Shown here piece by piece: positions 33,099 to 44,941 of a DNA stretch of 64,000 nt (position 1 is its first letter; the number at the start of each line of letters is the position of its first letter). A program made the position numbers and the translations under genes. The notes under the pieces were generated by a model that was not told where the DNA came from, did not search any database, and saw only the letters and a program-made list of their open reading frames with translations. The DNA is from Allobosea lupini (GTDB lineage: Bacteria; Pseudomonadota; Alphaproteobacteria; Rhizobiales; Beijerinckiaceae): assembly GCF_900109525.1 (NCBI RefSeq), contig NZ_FOAN01000005.1, positions 124,001 to 188,000 on the forward strand, written 5' to 3'.

Positions 33099-34829
33099 AT
33101 GAGCTACACCATCGGCCTCGCCACCACCTTCCACGACCCGGCTATTGCCATCATCGATCCCGGCGGCGAGGTCCTCTTCGCCGAGGCCACCGAGCGCTAT
33201 CTGCAATACAAGCGCGCCCCGAACTGCGAGCCGGACACGGCTGCGCGGATGGAAAGCCTGCTCAAGCGCTACATCCCGAAGGATGCGCAGATCAGGCTCG
33301 CGACCAGCTGGGGCGAGGAGTTCACCGGCTTCCTCGACCAGATGAGCCGCGCCGGCTCCTTCAGCCTCGACTCGCTGCTGAAGCTCTCGCCCGCCTTCAA
33401 TCGTTCGCTCGTGCCCGAGCGCAGCGAACGCGCCCTGATCGCCAACCTGCATCACCAGCAGCAGCGCGCCGGCCTCGGCACCCTGCTCGGCCTCGACCGC
33501 GCCTTCGGCGAGGCGAAGGTCAGCGGGATCAAGCGCTACGGCCACCATCTCAGCCATGCGGCTTACGCCTGTTGGTCGTCGCCCTTCCGCGATGCCGCCT
33601 GCCTCGTCGTCGACGGCATGGGCGAGACGGGCGCCTCCGCGATCTTCGCGCTCAGGGATGGCCGCCTCACCGAGCTGAAGCGCCATCGCGGTCGCGAATC
33701 GATCGGCTTCTATTTCGGCTTCGTCACCGATCTCGCCGGCTTCGACCAGGCCAAGGGCGAGGAATGGAAGATCATGGGCCTGGCGCCCTATGGCAAAAAC
33801 GATCCTGAGCTACTCGCGCTGCTGCGCAAGCTCTATCGCGTCGACGGCACCAAGCTCAGCTTCGCCGACGCCGCGACGGTCCAGAACGTCGCCGACGAAA
33901 TCCTGGCTCGCCGCCCGGCCGACGCGCTCGACAAGGGCTGGGCCGATCTCTCGCGCTGCGGCCAGAACGTCTTCGCCGAGATGATGGAGGCGCTGCTCGC
34001 CGAGACGGCGGCGCTCTGCCCGTCGGAAAATCTCGTGGTCGCCGGCGGCTGCGCGCTCAACTCCTCCTTCAACGGCAAGATCGTCGGCCGCCACGGCTTC
34101 AAGCAGGTTCATGTCCCCTCCGCCCCCGCCGATGACGGCAACGCGATCGGCGCCGCCTGGCTCGCCCATGCCGAGGCCAATCCGGACTGGCAGGCGCCCA
34201 AAGGGCCGATGAGCCCCTATCTCGGCTCAAGCCTCTCGACCGAGCCGTTCGAACGCATGGCGGCCTGGGAGCCGCGCCTGAAGAAGCTCTCGCCCGACGA
34301 AATCATCACCGCGACGGCCAAGCTCCTGGCCGAAGGCAAGCTGATCGGCTGGGCCCAGGGACGGGCCGAGTTCGGGCCGCGCGCCCTCGGCAACCGCTCT
34401 ATCCTGGCTGACCCCCGCCCTGCCGACGCCAAGGACATCCTCAACGCCAAGGTGAAGTATCGCGAGGCCTTCCGGCCGTTCGCGCCCTCGATCCTGGCCG
34501 AGCACGGCCCCGACTGGTTCGAGAACTACCAGGATGCACCCTATATGGAGCGCACCCTGACCTGGAAGGAGGCGGTGCGTGACCGCGTCCCCGCCGTCGT
34601 CCACGAGGATGCGACCGGGCGCCTGCAGAGCGTCACGGCGCAGCGCAACGCCCGCTATCACGCGCTGATCTCGGCCTTCCACGCGCTCACCGGCGTGCCG
34701 GTAATCTTGAACACCTCCTTCAACATCATGGGCAAGCCGATCCTGCACACGAGCGAGGATGCGATCCTGATGTTCTATACATCAGGGCTCGATGCGCTGG
34801 TGGTCGAGGACTGGCTGCTGGTGAAGTGA
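33099..34829 (+). CDS. Carbamoyltransferase (NodU/CmcH/TobZ family)
   Basis: A 576-residue enzyme with both halves of the family. The N-terminal ASKHA/Kae1-like domain carries GHHLSHAAYA (from about residue 148), VVDGMGETGAS and LVVAGGCALNSSFNGK. The C-terminal YrdC-like part carries GRAEFGPRALGNRSILADPR and the AFRPFAPSIL segment. Members use carbamoyl phosphate and ATP to carbamoylate a hydroxyl on a secondary metabolite, antibiotic, Nod factor or surface sugar. No biosynthetic genes adjoin it, so the substrate is unknown. The start at 33099 is chosen because MSYTIGLATTFHDPA is the family start. It ends before a strong bidirectional terminator. Confidence 0.9.
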   Translation: MSYTIGLATTFHDPAIAIIDPGGEVLFAEATERYLQYKRAPNCEPDTAARMESLLKRYIPKDAQIRLATSWGEEFTGFLDQMSRAGSFSLDSLLKLSPAFNRSLVPERSERALIANLHHQQQRAGLGTLLGLDRAFGEAKVSGIKRYGHHLSHAAYACWSSPFRDAACLVVDGMGETGASAIFALRDGRLTELKRHRGRESIGFYFGFVTDLAGFDQAKGEEWKIMGLAPYGKNDPELLALLRKLYRVDGTKLSFADAATVQNVADEILARRPADALDKGWADLSRCGQNVFAEMMEALLAETAALCPSENLVVAGGCALNSSFNGKIVGRHGFKQVHVPSAPADDGNAIGAAWLAHAEANPDWQAPKGPMSPYLGSSLSTEPFERMAAWEPRLKKLSPDEIITATAKLLAEGKLIGWAQGRAEFGPRALGNRSILADPRPADAKDILNAKVKYREAFRPFAPSILAEHGPDWFENYQDAPYMERTLTWKEAVRDRVPAVVHEDATGRLQSVTAQRNARYHALISAFHALTGVPVILNTSFNIMGKPILHTSEDAILMFYTSGLDALVVEDWLLVK

Positions 34830-34863
34830 GCGCCCGCTTCGGCGGCAGACGTATCCGGACATG

Positions 34864-34892
34864 AAAAAGGCGGCGCTCGCGCGCCGCCTTTT
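34864..34892. terminator. Bidirectional rho-independent terminator
   Basis: The perfect stem AAAAGGCGGCG / CGCCGCCTTTT (34865-34875 with 34882-34892) has a six-base loop and a T or A run at each end. It lies between the convergent carbamoyltransferase and grxD genes and can stop both. Confidence 0.92.
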
Positions 34893-34914
34893 GATTCCAC
34901 GAAGGGGAAGAGGC

Positions 34915-35250
34915 TCAGCTCGCCTGCTTGACGGCGATGCCCTTCTCTTCGAGCAGCGCCTGCAACTCGCCGGCCTGGAACATCTCGCGGGTGATGTCGC
35001 AGCCGCCGACGAACTCGCCCTTGACGTAGAGCTGCGGGATCGTCGGCCAGTTCGAATAGGCCTTGATGCCCTCGCGGATCTCCTGATCCTCGAGCACGTT
35101 GACGCCCTTGAACGGCACGCCGACGTAAGAGAGGATCTGCACGACCTGGCCGGAGAAGCCGCACATCGGGAATTGCGGCGTGCCCTTCATGAAGAGCACC
35201 ACGTCGCTGGACTTCACTTCGGCATCGATACGGGCGTTCACGTCGCTCAT
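34915..35250 (-). CDS. grxD: Monothiol glutaredoxin
   Basis: A 111-residue glutaredoxin with the monothiol CGFS active site (Cys30 in [15 protein letters not shown]) and the glutathione-binding [10 protein letters not shown] and GGCDI. It carries and delivers 2Fe-2S clusters together with BolA proteins. GGAGATAAGG precedes the ATG. It is the last gene of purL-bolA-grxD, 47 bp after bolA. Confidence 0.96.
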   Translation of the reverse strand: MSDVNARIDAEVKSSDVVLFMKGTPQFPMCGFSGQVVQILSYVGVPFKGVNVLEDQEIREGIKAYSNWPTIPQLYVKGEFVGGCDITREMFQAGELQALLEEKGIAVKQAS

Positions 35251-35297
35251 GGCCTTATCTCCAAATGCGGGTTCAAGGCCCGCCGGATGAACTCGTT

Positions 35298-35534
35298 CTA
35301 ATCTTGGGGAACCGTCGTCGTCAGCGCAAGGGCATGCAGCACGCCGCCCATGTTTCCTTGCAGGGCGGCATAGACCATCTGGTGCTGCTGCACGCGCGAT
35401 TTGCCCTTAAAGGCGGACGAAACCACTGTCGCGGCATAATGGTCGCCATCGCCGGCGAGATCCTTGATCTCGACGACGGCGTCGGGGAACGCCGCCTTGA
35501 TCATCCGTTCGATCTCGCTCGCTTCCATCGCCAT
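35298..35534 (-). CDS. bolA: BolA-family protein
   Basis: A 78-residue BolA/IbaG-type protein with the FVG-like helix-turn-helix face ([22 protein letters not shown]) and conserved histidines ([21 protein letters not shown]). It forms 2Fe-2S-bridged heterodimers with monothiol glutaredoxin, whose gene follows. GAGGAGA precedes the ATG, 11 bp after purL. Confidence 0.95.
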   Translation of the reverse strand: MAMEASEIERMIKAAFPDAVVEIKDLAGDGDHYAATVVSSAFKGKSRVQQHQMVYAALQGNMGGVLHALALTTTVPQD

Positions 35535-35545
35535 GACTGGTCTCC

Positions 35546-37756
<2,211 letters not shown>

Positions 37757-37851
37757 GCGGCCTGTTCCTGACGGAGGGGGCGAGCCGAAGGCTCGATCTC
37801 AAGCGGGGGCAATAGCCTGAAAACGCCGGTGGAGACAATCGCTCGGAGCGC

Positions 37852-38292
37852 CTACCCTACCCCGATCTCCGCCATGGCCGCACGCAGCTTGGCCGGGATC
37901 GGCACCGGCGTCTGCGGACCGCGCTCGACATAGACATGGGTGAAGAGGCCTTGCGCCGCCGTGAGCTGCCCGCCCTGCCGGAAGATGCCGATGCGATAAG
38001 TCACCGAAGAGCGGCCGAGCTTCTCGACCGCGAGGGCGCCCTCGACCACCTCCGGAAAGGCGACGCTCTCGAAATAGTCGCAGCGCGTGCCGACCACGAG
38101 GCCGACGATCCTGCTATCCTTGACGTCGAGAAAGCCCTGCTCGATCAGCCAGGCGTTCACCACCGTGTCGAACCAGTTGTAATAGATCACGTTGTTGACG
38201 TGACCGAAGACGTCGTTGTCGGCCCAGCGCGTCGGGATCGTGCGGAACAGGCGAAAATCGGCACGCCCGAGCCTGACCGGCTTTTCGCTCAT
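37852..38292 (-). CDS. Hotdog-fold acyl-CoA thioesterase (4HBT/YbgC-like)
   Basis: A 146-residue hotdog protein with the active-site stretch TRWADNDVFGHVNNVIYYNWFD (Asp and His positions of the 4HBT type) and CDYFESVAFPEVVEG. The substrate is unknown. Its ATGA start overlaps the stop of the methyltransferase gene upstream, so the two are coupled. Confidence 0.9.
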   Translation of the reverse strand: MSEKPVRLGRADFRLFRTIPTRWADNDVFGHVNNVIYYNWFDTVVNAWLIEQGFLDVKDSRIVGLVVGTRCDYFESVAFPEVVEGALAVEKLGRSSVTYRIGIFRQGGQLTAAQGLFTHVYVERGPQTPVPIPAKLRAAMAEIGVG

Positions 38293-39173
38293 CGCTCTTC
38301 CCCGCCCGCCTTGTCGCCCGTGCCGATCTCCGGAACGCCGAGCGCATCCGCCAGCCGCGCCTTGGCCGAGCCGGGCCGAAGCGGCTTCTGCTGGCTCTCA
38401 TGCGGCGCCCAGCCGGAGAGCCAGACGATCTCGAACGTCGCGCGCAGGCGTCCATCGGGATCGGAAAAGCGCTCGGCATAGAGCTCAGCCGCCCGCAGCA
38501 GCACCGCACGCCGCAGCGGCTTGCGGCTGCGTTCGGTCAGCGCATTGGACCAGCCCATGGCGCGCAGATCGCGCAACAGGCCGAACATGTCGCCATAGCG
38601 GACGGTGACGCTCTCGCTGTCGATCACCGGGAGCGCGAAGCCGGCGCGCTGGAGCAGCGAGCCAAGATCGCGCAGATCGGCGAAAGGGGCGACGCGCGGG
38701 CTGGCACCACCAGTCAATTCGACCTCCGCCGCGAGCAGCGACTGGCGCAGTTCGGTCAAGGTCTGGCCGGCGAGCAGGCAGGCGATGAAGAGCCCGTCCG
38801 GCCTCAGCGCCCGTTTGATCTGAATAAGGACGCCCGGCAGGTCGTTGACCGCATGCAGCGCCAGCAACGAGGCCGCGAGATCAAGCGATTCCGCGGCGAA
38901 GGGCAGTGCTTCGAGATCGCCCACGACAGTGGCGCCAGCTTCCGCGGCCTCTGTCATGCGCAGCAAGCCGCCAGCCCGCGCCTGCAGCGCCGATCCTGCC
39001 AGCGGCAGCGGCGTGCCGAGATCGGCAGCCCGCTCGAAGCGTCGCAGCACGGCGGACAGCCGCTCGTCGAGATCGCCGACGCAGCGCGCCAGCAGGAAAT
39101 CGGGATAGCCGGCAGCGAGCGCAGCCGAAAGGCGGCGGCGATAGAGCGCGCGGTCGAAGACGACTGAGCTCAC
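38289..39173 (-). CDS. SAM-dependent methyltransferase-fold protein, NDUFAF5/BioC-like
   Basis: A 294-residue protein. The N-terminus VFDRALYRRRLSAA matches the alphaproteobacterial relatives of mitochondrial NDUFAF5. The Rossmann core is weakly marked, as usual for this group (VVGDLEALPFAAESLDLAASLLALHAVNDLPGVLIQIKRALRPDGLFIA). NDUFAF5 hydroxylates an arginine in complex I assembly, while BioC methylates malonyl-ACP; the sequence alone does not decide. It is co-transcribed with the thioesterase gene. Confidence 0.82.
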   Translation of the reverse strand: MSSVVFDRALYRRRLSAALAAGYPDFLLARCVGDLDERLSAVLRRFERAADLGTPLPLAGSALQARAGGLLRMTEAAEAGATVVGDLEALPFAAESLDLAASLLALHAVNDLPGVLIQIKRALRPDGLFIACLLAGQTLTELRQSLLAAEVELTGGASPRVAPFADLRDLGSLLQRAGFALPVIDSESVTVRYGDMFGLLRDLRAMGWSNALTERSRKPLRRAVLLRAAELYAERFSDPDGRLRATFEIVWLSGWAPHESQQKPLRPGSAKARLADALGVPEIGTGDKAGGEER

Positions 39174-39186
39174 CGCCCGCCCCGCT

Positions 39187-41028
39187 TCACTCCATCCCCT
39201 CCAGCTCGATGATCAGCCCCTCGATCATCCTGAGCCCGATCTGCCAGAAGGCCGGATCACGCGCATCGAGGCCGAACGGCTTCAGCAGTTCGGAATGATG
39301 CTTGGTGCCGCCGGCCGAGAGCAGCGCGAAATAGCGTTCCTGAAAGCCAGAGGCCGAGTTCTGGTAGACGCCGTAGAGCGAGTTCACCAGGCAATCGCCG
39401 AAGGCATAGGCGTAGACGTAGAACGGCGAGTGGATGAAGTGCGGGATATAGGCCCAGAACGTCTCGTAGCCCGGCCCGAGCCGGATCGCCGGCCCAAGAC
39501 TCTCCGACTGCACGCTGAGCCAGAGATCGCAAAGATTCTCGGCCGTCAGCTCGCCCTGCCGGCGCGCCTCGTGAACCTTGCGCTCGAACGAGTAGAACGC
39601 AATCTGGCGCACGACGGTGTTGATCATGTCTTCGACCTTGGCCGCCAGCATCGCCTTGCGCTGCTTCTGGTCGCGCGTCTCGTCGAGCAGCTTGCGGAAT
39701 GTCAGCATCTCCCCGAAGACGCTCGCCGTCTCGGCCAGCGTCAGCGGCGTCGGCGCCATCAGTGCCCCGTTCGGCCCGGCCAGCACCTGGTGCACGCCAT
39801 GGCCGAGCTCGTGCGCCAGCGTCATCACGTCGCGCGGCTTGCCCTGGTAGTTGAGCAGCACATAGGGGTGCGCCGAAGGGACGGTCGGGTGCGCGAAGGC
39901 GCCCGGCGCCTTGCCCGGCCGCGCCGGTGCGTCGATCCAGTGCTCGTCGAAGAAGCGCTGCGCGATCCCCGCCATATCGGCTGAGAAATTGCCGTAGGCC
40001 GAGAGCACCGTGTCGCGCGCTTCGGTCCACGGGATGGTCCGCTGCTCGACCTTGGGCAGCGGCGCGTTGCGGTCCCAATAGTCGAGCGTGTCCTGACCGA
40101 ACCAGCGGGCCTTCAGCTTGTAGTAGCGGTGCGACAGGCGCGGATAGGCCTCGCGCACGGCGGCGACCAGCGCATCGACGACCTCGCGCTCGACGCGGTT
40201 GGCCAGATGGCGAGAATCGGCGACGTCCTCGAACTTGCGCCAGCGGTCGGAGATCTCCTTGTCCTTGGCGAGCGTGTTGGTGATCAGGCCGAAGGTACGC
40301 AAATGCTGGCGGAAGACGGTGCCGAGCACCTCCGCGGCTTCCTTGCGCACGGCACCGTCGGCGTCCTGCAGCCGGTTCAGCGTCAGTTCGAGCGTGAGGT
40401 CGTCGCCGCCGACCTTGAAGCGCAGCGAGGCGATGGTCTCGTCGAAGAGCCGGTTCCAGGCGCCATGGCCGGTCACCGACTTCTCGTGGAAGAGCTCCTC
40501 GATCCGATCCTCGAGCTGGTGCGGCTTGTCCTTGGCGAGATCGTCGAGCCAGGGCTTCCAGTGGCTGAGCGGGGCCTGCGCCGCGGCCTTGGCCAGCAGT
40601 GCCTCGTCGATTCGGTTGAGCTCGAGCCCGAAGAACAGCAGCTCGGTCGAGATCGCGGTGACCTTGTCCTGCGTGTCGCCATAGAACTTGGCGCGCTGCG
40701 GGTCGGTGGTTTCGCCGGAATAGACCAGTCCGGCATAGGACATGATCTTGCCGACCAGATCCTCCAGCCCCTCATAGGCCCTGACCGCCTCGGCCAGCGC
40801 GGCGCTGGCGTCCTCGCGGGCAGCGAGCGCCGCGAGCTTGCCGCGATAGAGCTCCGCGAAACGCCGCGCCTCGGCAGCCGCGCGCTCGACATCGGCCGCG
40901 AAGGCGGGCGAATCCATCGCCGGGTAAAGATGCGTCAGATCCCATTCCGGCAGGGCGCCGAGCGCCTCGGCCGCGCCTCCGGCATAAGCGGCGCGTGCGA
41001 TCGCGGGACGGTCGAAGGAGCGGGTCAT
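39187..41028 (-). CDS. pepF: M3-family oligoendopeptidase F
   Basis: A 613-residue zinc metallopeptidase with the HELGH active site in ALAHELGHGVHQVLAG-type context (LAHELGHGVHQ) and a distal zinc-ligand glutamate in LAETASVFGEML. It degrades short peptides in the cytoplasm. The ATG at 41028 is chosen over an in-frame TTG two codons upstream. It lies 13 bp after the methyltransferase stop on the same strand side, and upstream of that gene in transcription, so the three genes likely share a transcript. Confidence 0.94.
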   Translation of the reverse strand: MTRSFDRPAIARAAYAGGAAEALGALPEWDLTHLYPAMDSPAFAADVERAAAEARRFAELYRGKLAALAAREDASAALAEAVRAYEGLEDLVGKIMSYAGLVYSGETTDPQRAKFYGDTQDKVTAISTELLFFGLELNRIDEALLAKAAAQAPLSHWKPWLDDLAKDKPHQLEDRIEELFHEKSVTGHGAWNRLFDETIASLRFKVGGDDLTLELTLNRLQDADGAVRKEAAEVLGTVFRQHLRTFGLITNTLAKDKEISDRWRKFEDVADSRHLANRVEREVVDALVAAVREAYPRLSHRYYKLKARWFGQDTLDYWDRNAPLPKVEQRTIPWTEARDTVLSAYGNFSADMAGIAQRFFDEHWIDAPARPGKAPGAFAHPTVPSAHPYVLLNYQGKPRDVMTLAHELGHGVHQVLAGPNGALMAPTPLTLAETASVFGEMLTFRKLLDETRDQKQRKAMLAAKVEDMINTVVRQIAFYSFERKVHEARRQGELTAENLCDLWLSVQSESLGPAIRLGPGYETFWAYIPHFIHSPFYVYAYAFGDCLVNSLYGVYQNSASGFQERYFALLSAGGTKHHSELLKPFGLDARDPAFWQIGLRMIEGLIIELEGME

Positions 41029-41146
41029 GAGCAATCTGCCTCGGCCTGTCGGAGAGGATTTACGGCCCCCTCATATGCGCGGCCAGCGGCTCGCGATCAA
41101 CGGTCGCGCTGTCACAGCAGCTCGATTTCCCGCTGGCGTCGCCGGC

Positions 41147-41162
41147 TTAAGCGGCGCTTAAC
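41147..41162. promoter_or_regulatory. Exact CtrA-type site
   Basis: TTAA-GCGGCGC-TTAAC is a perfect match to the CtrA consensus TTAA-N7-TTAAC and is also a 15-bp perfect palindrome (TTAAGCG-G-CGCTTAA). It lies 70 bp before the start of the sigma-54 activator gene and about 119 bp before pepF on the other strand. Exact matches should be rare in DNA this GC-rich. Confidence 0.65.
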
Positions 41163-41231
41163 CGTTCTCCCCGACAGTGACCCGAAACGGAACAGCCGCT
41201 TCCGGCTGATTGCCTGGCCTATCGAGGTTTC

Positions 41232-42722
<1,491 letters not shown>

Positions 42723-42872
42723 TCCGCCCGAATCGAAACGCGTTCTGCGACCCACAGGGGACGGGTTGCAGAGGGCGAATATCGGCCGCTGTTGCAGGGC
42801 GGCATCTTGTCGAAACAGGCCGAGTCACGCAGTTATCGGCGTGGATCGGCCAGGGACCGGGGAAGTTTATCG

Positions 42873-44753
42873 ATGCGCCTTCGCCGCCTGGCGGAAACCG
42901 TCTCAGCCGCCGCTCTCGGCCTTTCGTTCGCGCTCGCTGCCGCAACAGCGCAGGAGGCAAGCGGGATCGGTCAGCCACTGCCTGAACAGCCCGCTCTGGT
43001 CATTCTCAGGACCGACGCCGAGCCGCGACAGCTCGACATCCCCACCCCGGCGGAGGTGACGCTCGACCTGCGCCCGTCCGCCGGCCTGCAGTCGGCCGAA
43101 GCGGCAGAGACCAGGGAGATCGTCACCGGCGCGCTCTCGACCAGGCCCGACCACAGCCCGGCCGAGCTTGAGCTCGATCTGCCCGAGCCGGAGATGCCGC
43201 CGGTCGATCCGGCTCTGGTGAAGCCGGCTGAACCCGCGCCGCAGCCGCAACTGGCAAAGCCCGCACAGATCGACCTGCCGCCGCTGCCCGACGTCGCGGT
43301 CACGATGCCGCCCGGGCTCGAACTCTCCGGCCGGATCGCGGCCCAGGTCGAGATCGCAGCCGCCCTGCCCCGCCTGTCCGCTCGCGAGCGGGCCGACATC
43401 GTCGCCGCTTATGCCGCCAACGAGAACCGCCCGTTCTGGATCGACGGCAAGGGTTTCGGTGCCTCCGGCAAGCAGATCGTCGCGCGGCTCGGCCGCGCCG
43501 GCGATGACGGCCTGCGCGCCGGCGACTATCTGCTGCCGGTCTTCGAGGGCAGCGACAAGGACAGCCTCGCCGCGGCCGATATCCGGCTCTCGGCGCTCGC
43601 CGTGCTCTATGCCCGCGACGCCCGCGGCGGCCGTCTCGACCCGCGCCGTCTGTCGAAGCTGATCACGCCGAAGCTCGAATTGCCGTCAGCGACCGAGGTC
43701 CTGTCCGAGCTCGCCGGTGCGGCCGATGCCGGCGCGGTTCTCGCCGCCTATAATCCCCAGCATGCCGGCTATCAGCACCTGAAGGCCAAGCTCGCCGAGC
43801 TGCGCGCTCACAAGCCCGAGACGCCGGTCGCCCACATCCCGGCCGGCCCTGCCCTCAGGGTCGGCATGCGTGACGAGCGCGTTCCGCTGGTCCGCGCCCG
43901 GCTCGGCCTCGGCAGCAGCGAGGAGCCGGTCTACGACCGCTCGACCGCGCTGGCTCTGGCCGACTTCCAGAAGCAGGCGGGGCTGCGCGCCGACGGCGTG
44001 CTCAGCGACCAGACCGTCGCCGCCCTCGCAATGCCGCGCTCGACCCGGCTGGAGAGCGACATCATCGCCCAGATGGAGCGGTGGCGCTGGCTGCCGAGCG
44101 ATGTCGGCGAGAACCGCATCGTCGTGAACATCCCCGAATACCGGATGCGCGTGATGCACGGCGACAAGCTCGCCTATGAGTCGCGCGTGATCGTCGGCAA
44201 GCCGGAATCGGCGACGCCGGTGTTCTCGCACCGGATGGAGCACGTCGTCGTCAACCCGTCCTGGTACGTGCCGCCCTCGATCCTGAAGAAGGAGTTCCTG
44301 CCCGGGCTCGCCAACGATCCGACCTATGCCGCCAGGCGCGGCTATGTCGTGACGCGGGGCAAGAACGGCAGCATCTCGGTGCGCCAGCCACCGGGCGAGC
44401 GCAACGCGCTCGGCTGGATCAAGTTCATGTTCCCGAACGACCATGCCGTCTACCTGCACGACACGCCCAATCGCGGCCTGTTCAGCGCCGGCAAGCGCGC
44501 CTTCAGCCATGGCTGCGTGCGCGTCGAGAACCCGTTCGCCCTCGCCGACCTGGTGCTCGGGCCGGAATGGACGAGCGAGCGGCTGAAGCGGCTGATCGGC
44601 TCGGGCGAGCGCACCATCAAGCTGCCGCAGCCCCTACAGATTCATCTCGTCTATGAGACGATCGTCGTGGACGCAGCCGGTGCCATCACCACCTTCGACG
44701 ATATCTACGGCTTCCACAGGCTGGTCAGGAACGCCCTCGAGCAACGTTCCTGA
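42873..44753 (+). CDS. L,D-transpeptidase, YcbB-like
   Basis: A 626-residue exported protein. It has a signal peptide (LAAATAQ-type end near residue 26), a Pro/Glu-rich linker, a scaffold domain, a peptidoglycan-binding domain (RVGMRDERVPLVRARLGLG; ALADFQKQAGLRADGVLSDQTVAAL) and a C-terminal YkuD catalytic domain with Cys548 in SHGCVRVENP. It makes 3-3 crosslinks, or anchors proteins, in the cell wall. GGGGAAG precedes the ATG at 42873. It follows the sigma-54 activator by 150 bp. Confidence 0.93.
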   Translation: MRLRRLAETVSAAALGLSFALAAATAQEASGIGQPLPEQPALVILRTDAEPRQLDIPTPAEVTLDLRPSAGLQSAEAAETREIVTGALSTRPDHSPAELELDLPEPEMPPVDPALVKPAEPAPQPQLAKPAQIDLPPLPDVAVTMPPGLELSGRIAAQVEIAAALPRLSARERADIVAAYAANENRPFWIDGKGFGASGKQIVARLGRAGDDGLRAGDYLLPVFEGSDKDSLAAADIRLSALAVLYARDARGGRLDPRRLSKLITPKLELPSATEVLSELAGAADAGAVLAAYNPQHAGYQHLKAKLAELRAHKPETPVAHIPAGPALRVGMRDERVPLVRARLGLGSSEEPVYDRSTALALADFQKQAGLRADGVLSDQTVAALAMPRSTRLESDIIAQMERWRWLPSDVGENRIVVNIPEYRMRVMHGDKLAYESRVIVGKPESATPVFSHRMEHVVVNPSWYVPPSILKKEFLPGLANDPTYAARRGYVVTRGKNGSISVRQPPGERNALGWIKFMFPNDHAVYLHDTPNRGLFSAGKRAFSHGCVRVENPFALADLVLGPEWTSERLKRLIGSGERTIKLPQPLQIHLVYETIVVDAAGAITTFDDIYGFHRLVRNALEQRS

Positions 44754-44855
44754 CGGTTCCGGCCTGGAAAAAGTCCCATTCGGCACGGTTTCGCCATGAT
44801 CTGCCGGTAGCGAGCAATCTTGCTTGCCGGATTCCGGCGGGGAGTTGTCTCGCCG

Positions 44856-44871
44856 GTAACCTCCCGTTAAG
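44856..44871. promoter_or_regulatory. CtrA-like site, one mismatch
   Basis: GTAA-CCTCCCG-TTAA differs from TTAA-N7-TTAA at one base. It lies 71 bp before the GTG of the DUF882 gene. Alone it is weak, but it belongs to the same envelope cluster as the exact site at 41147. Confidence 0.35.
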
Positions 44872-44941
44872 CCTTCTCGGCAACTGTTCCTTCACGTTTA
44901 TCGCTCCGGTTCGCCGGGTGCTTCGAGACGGGTCTGGCAGA

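Noticed and set aside
44770..44800. Possible sigma-54 promoter (GGCACGG...CGCC) before the DUF882 gene
   Set aside because: The GG-N10-GC spacing required for RpoN is not met.
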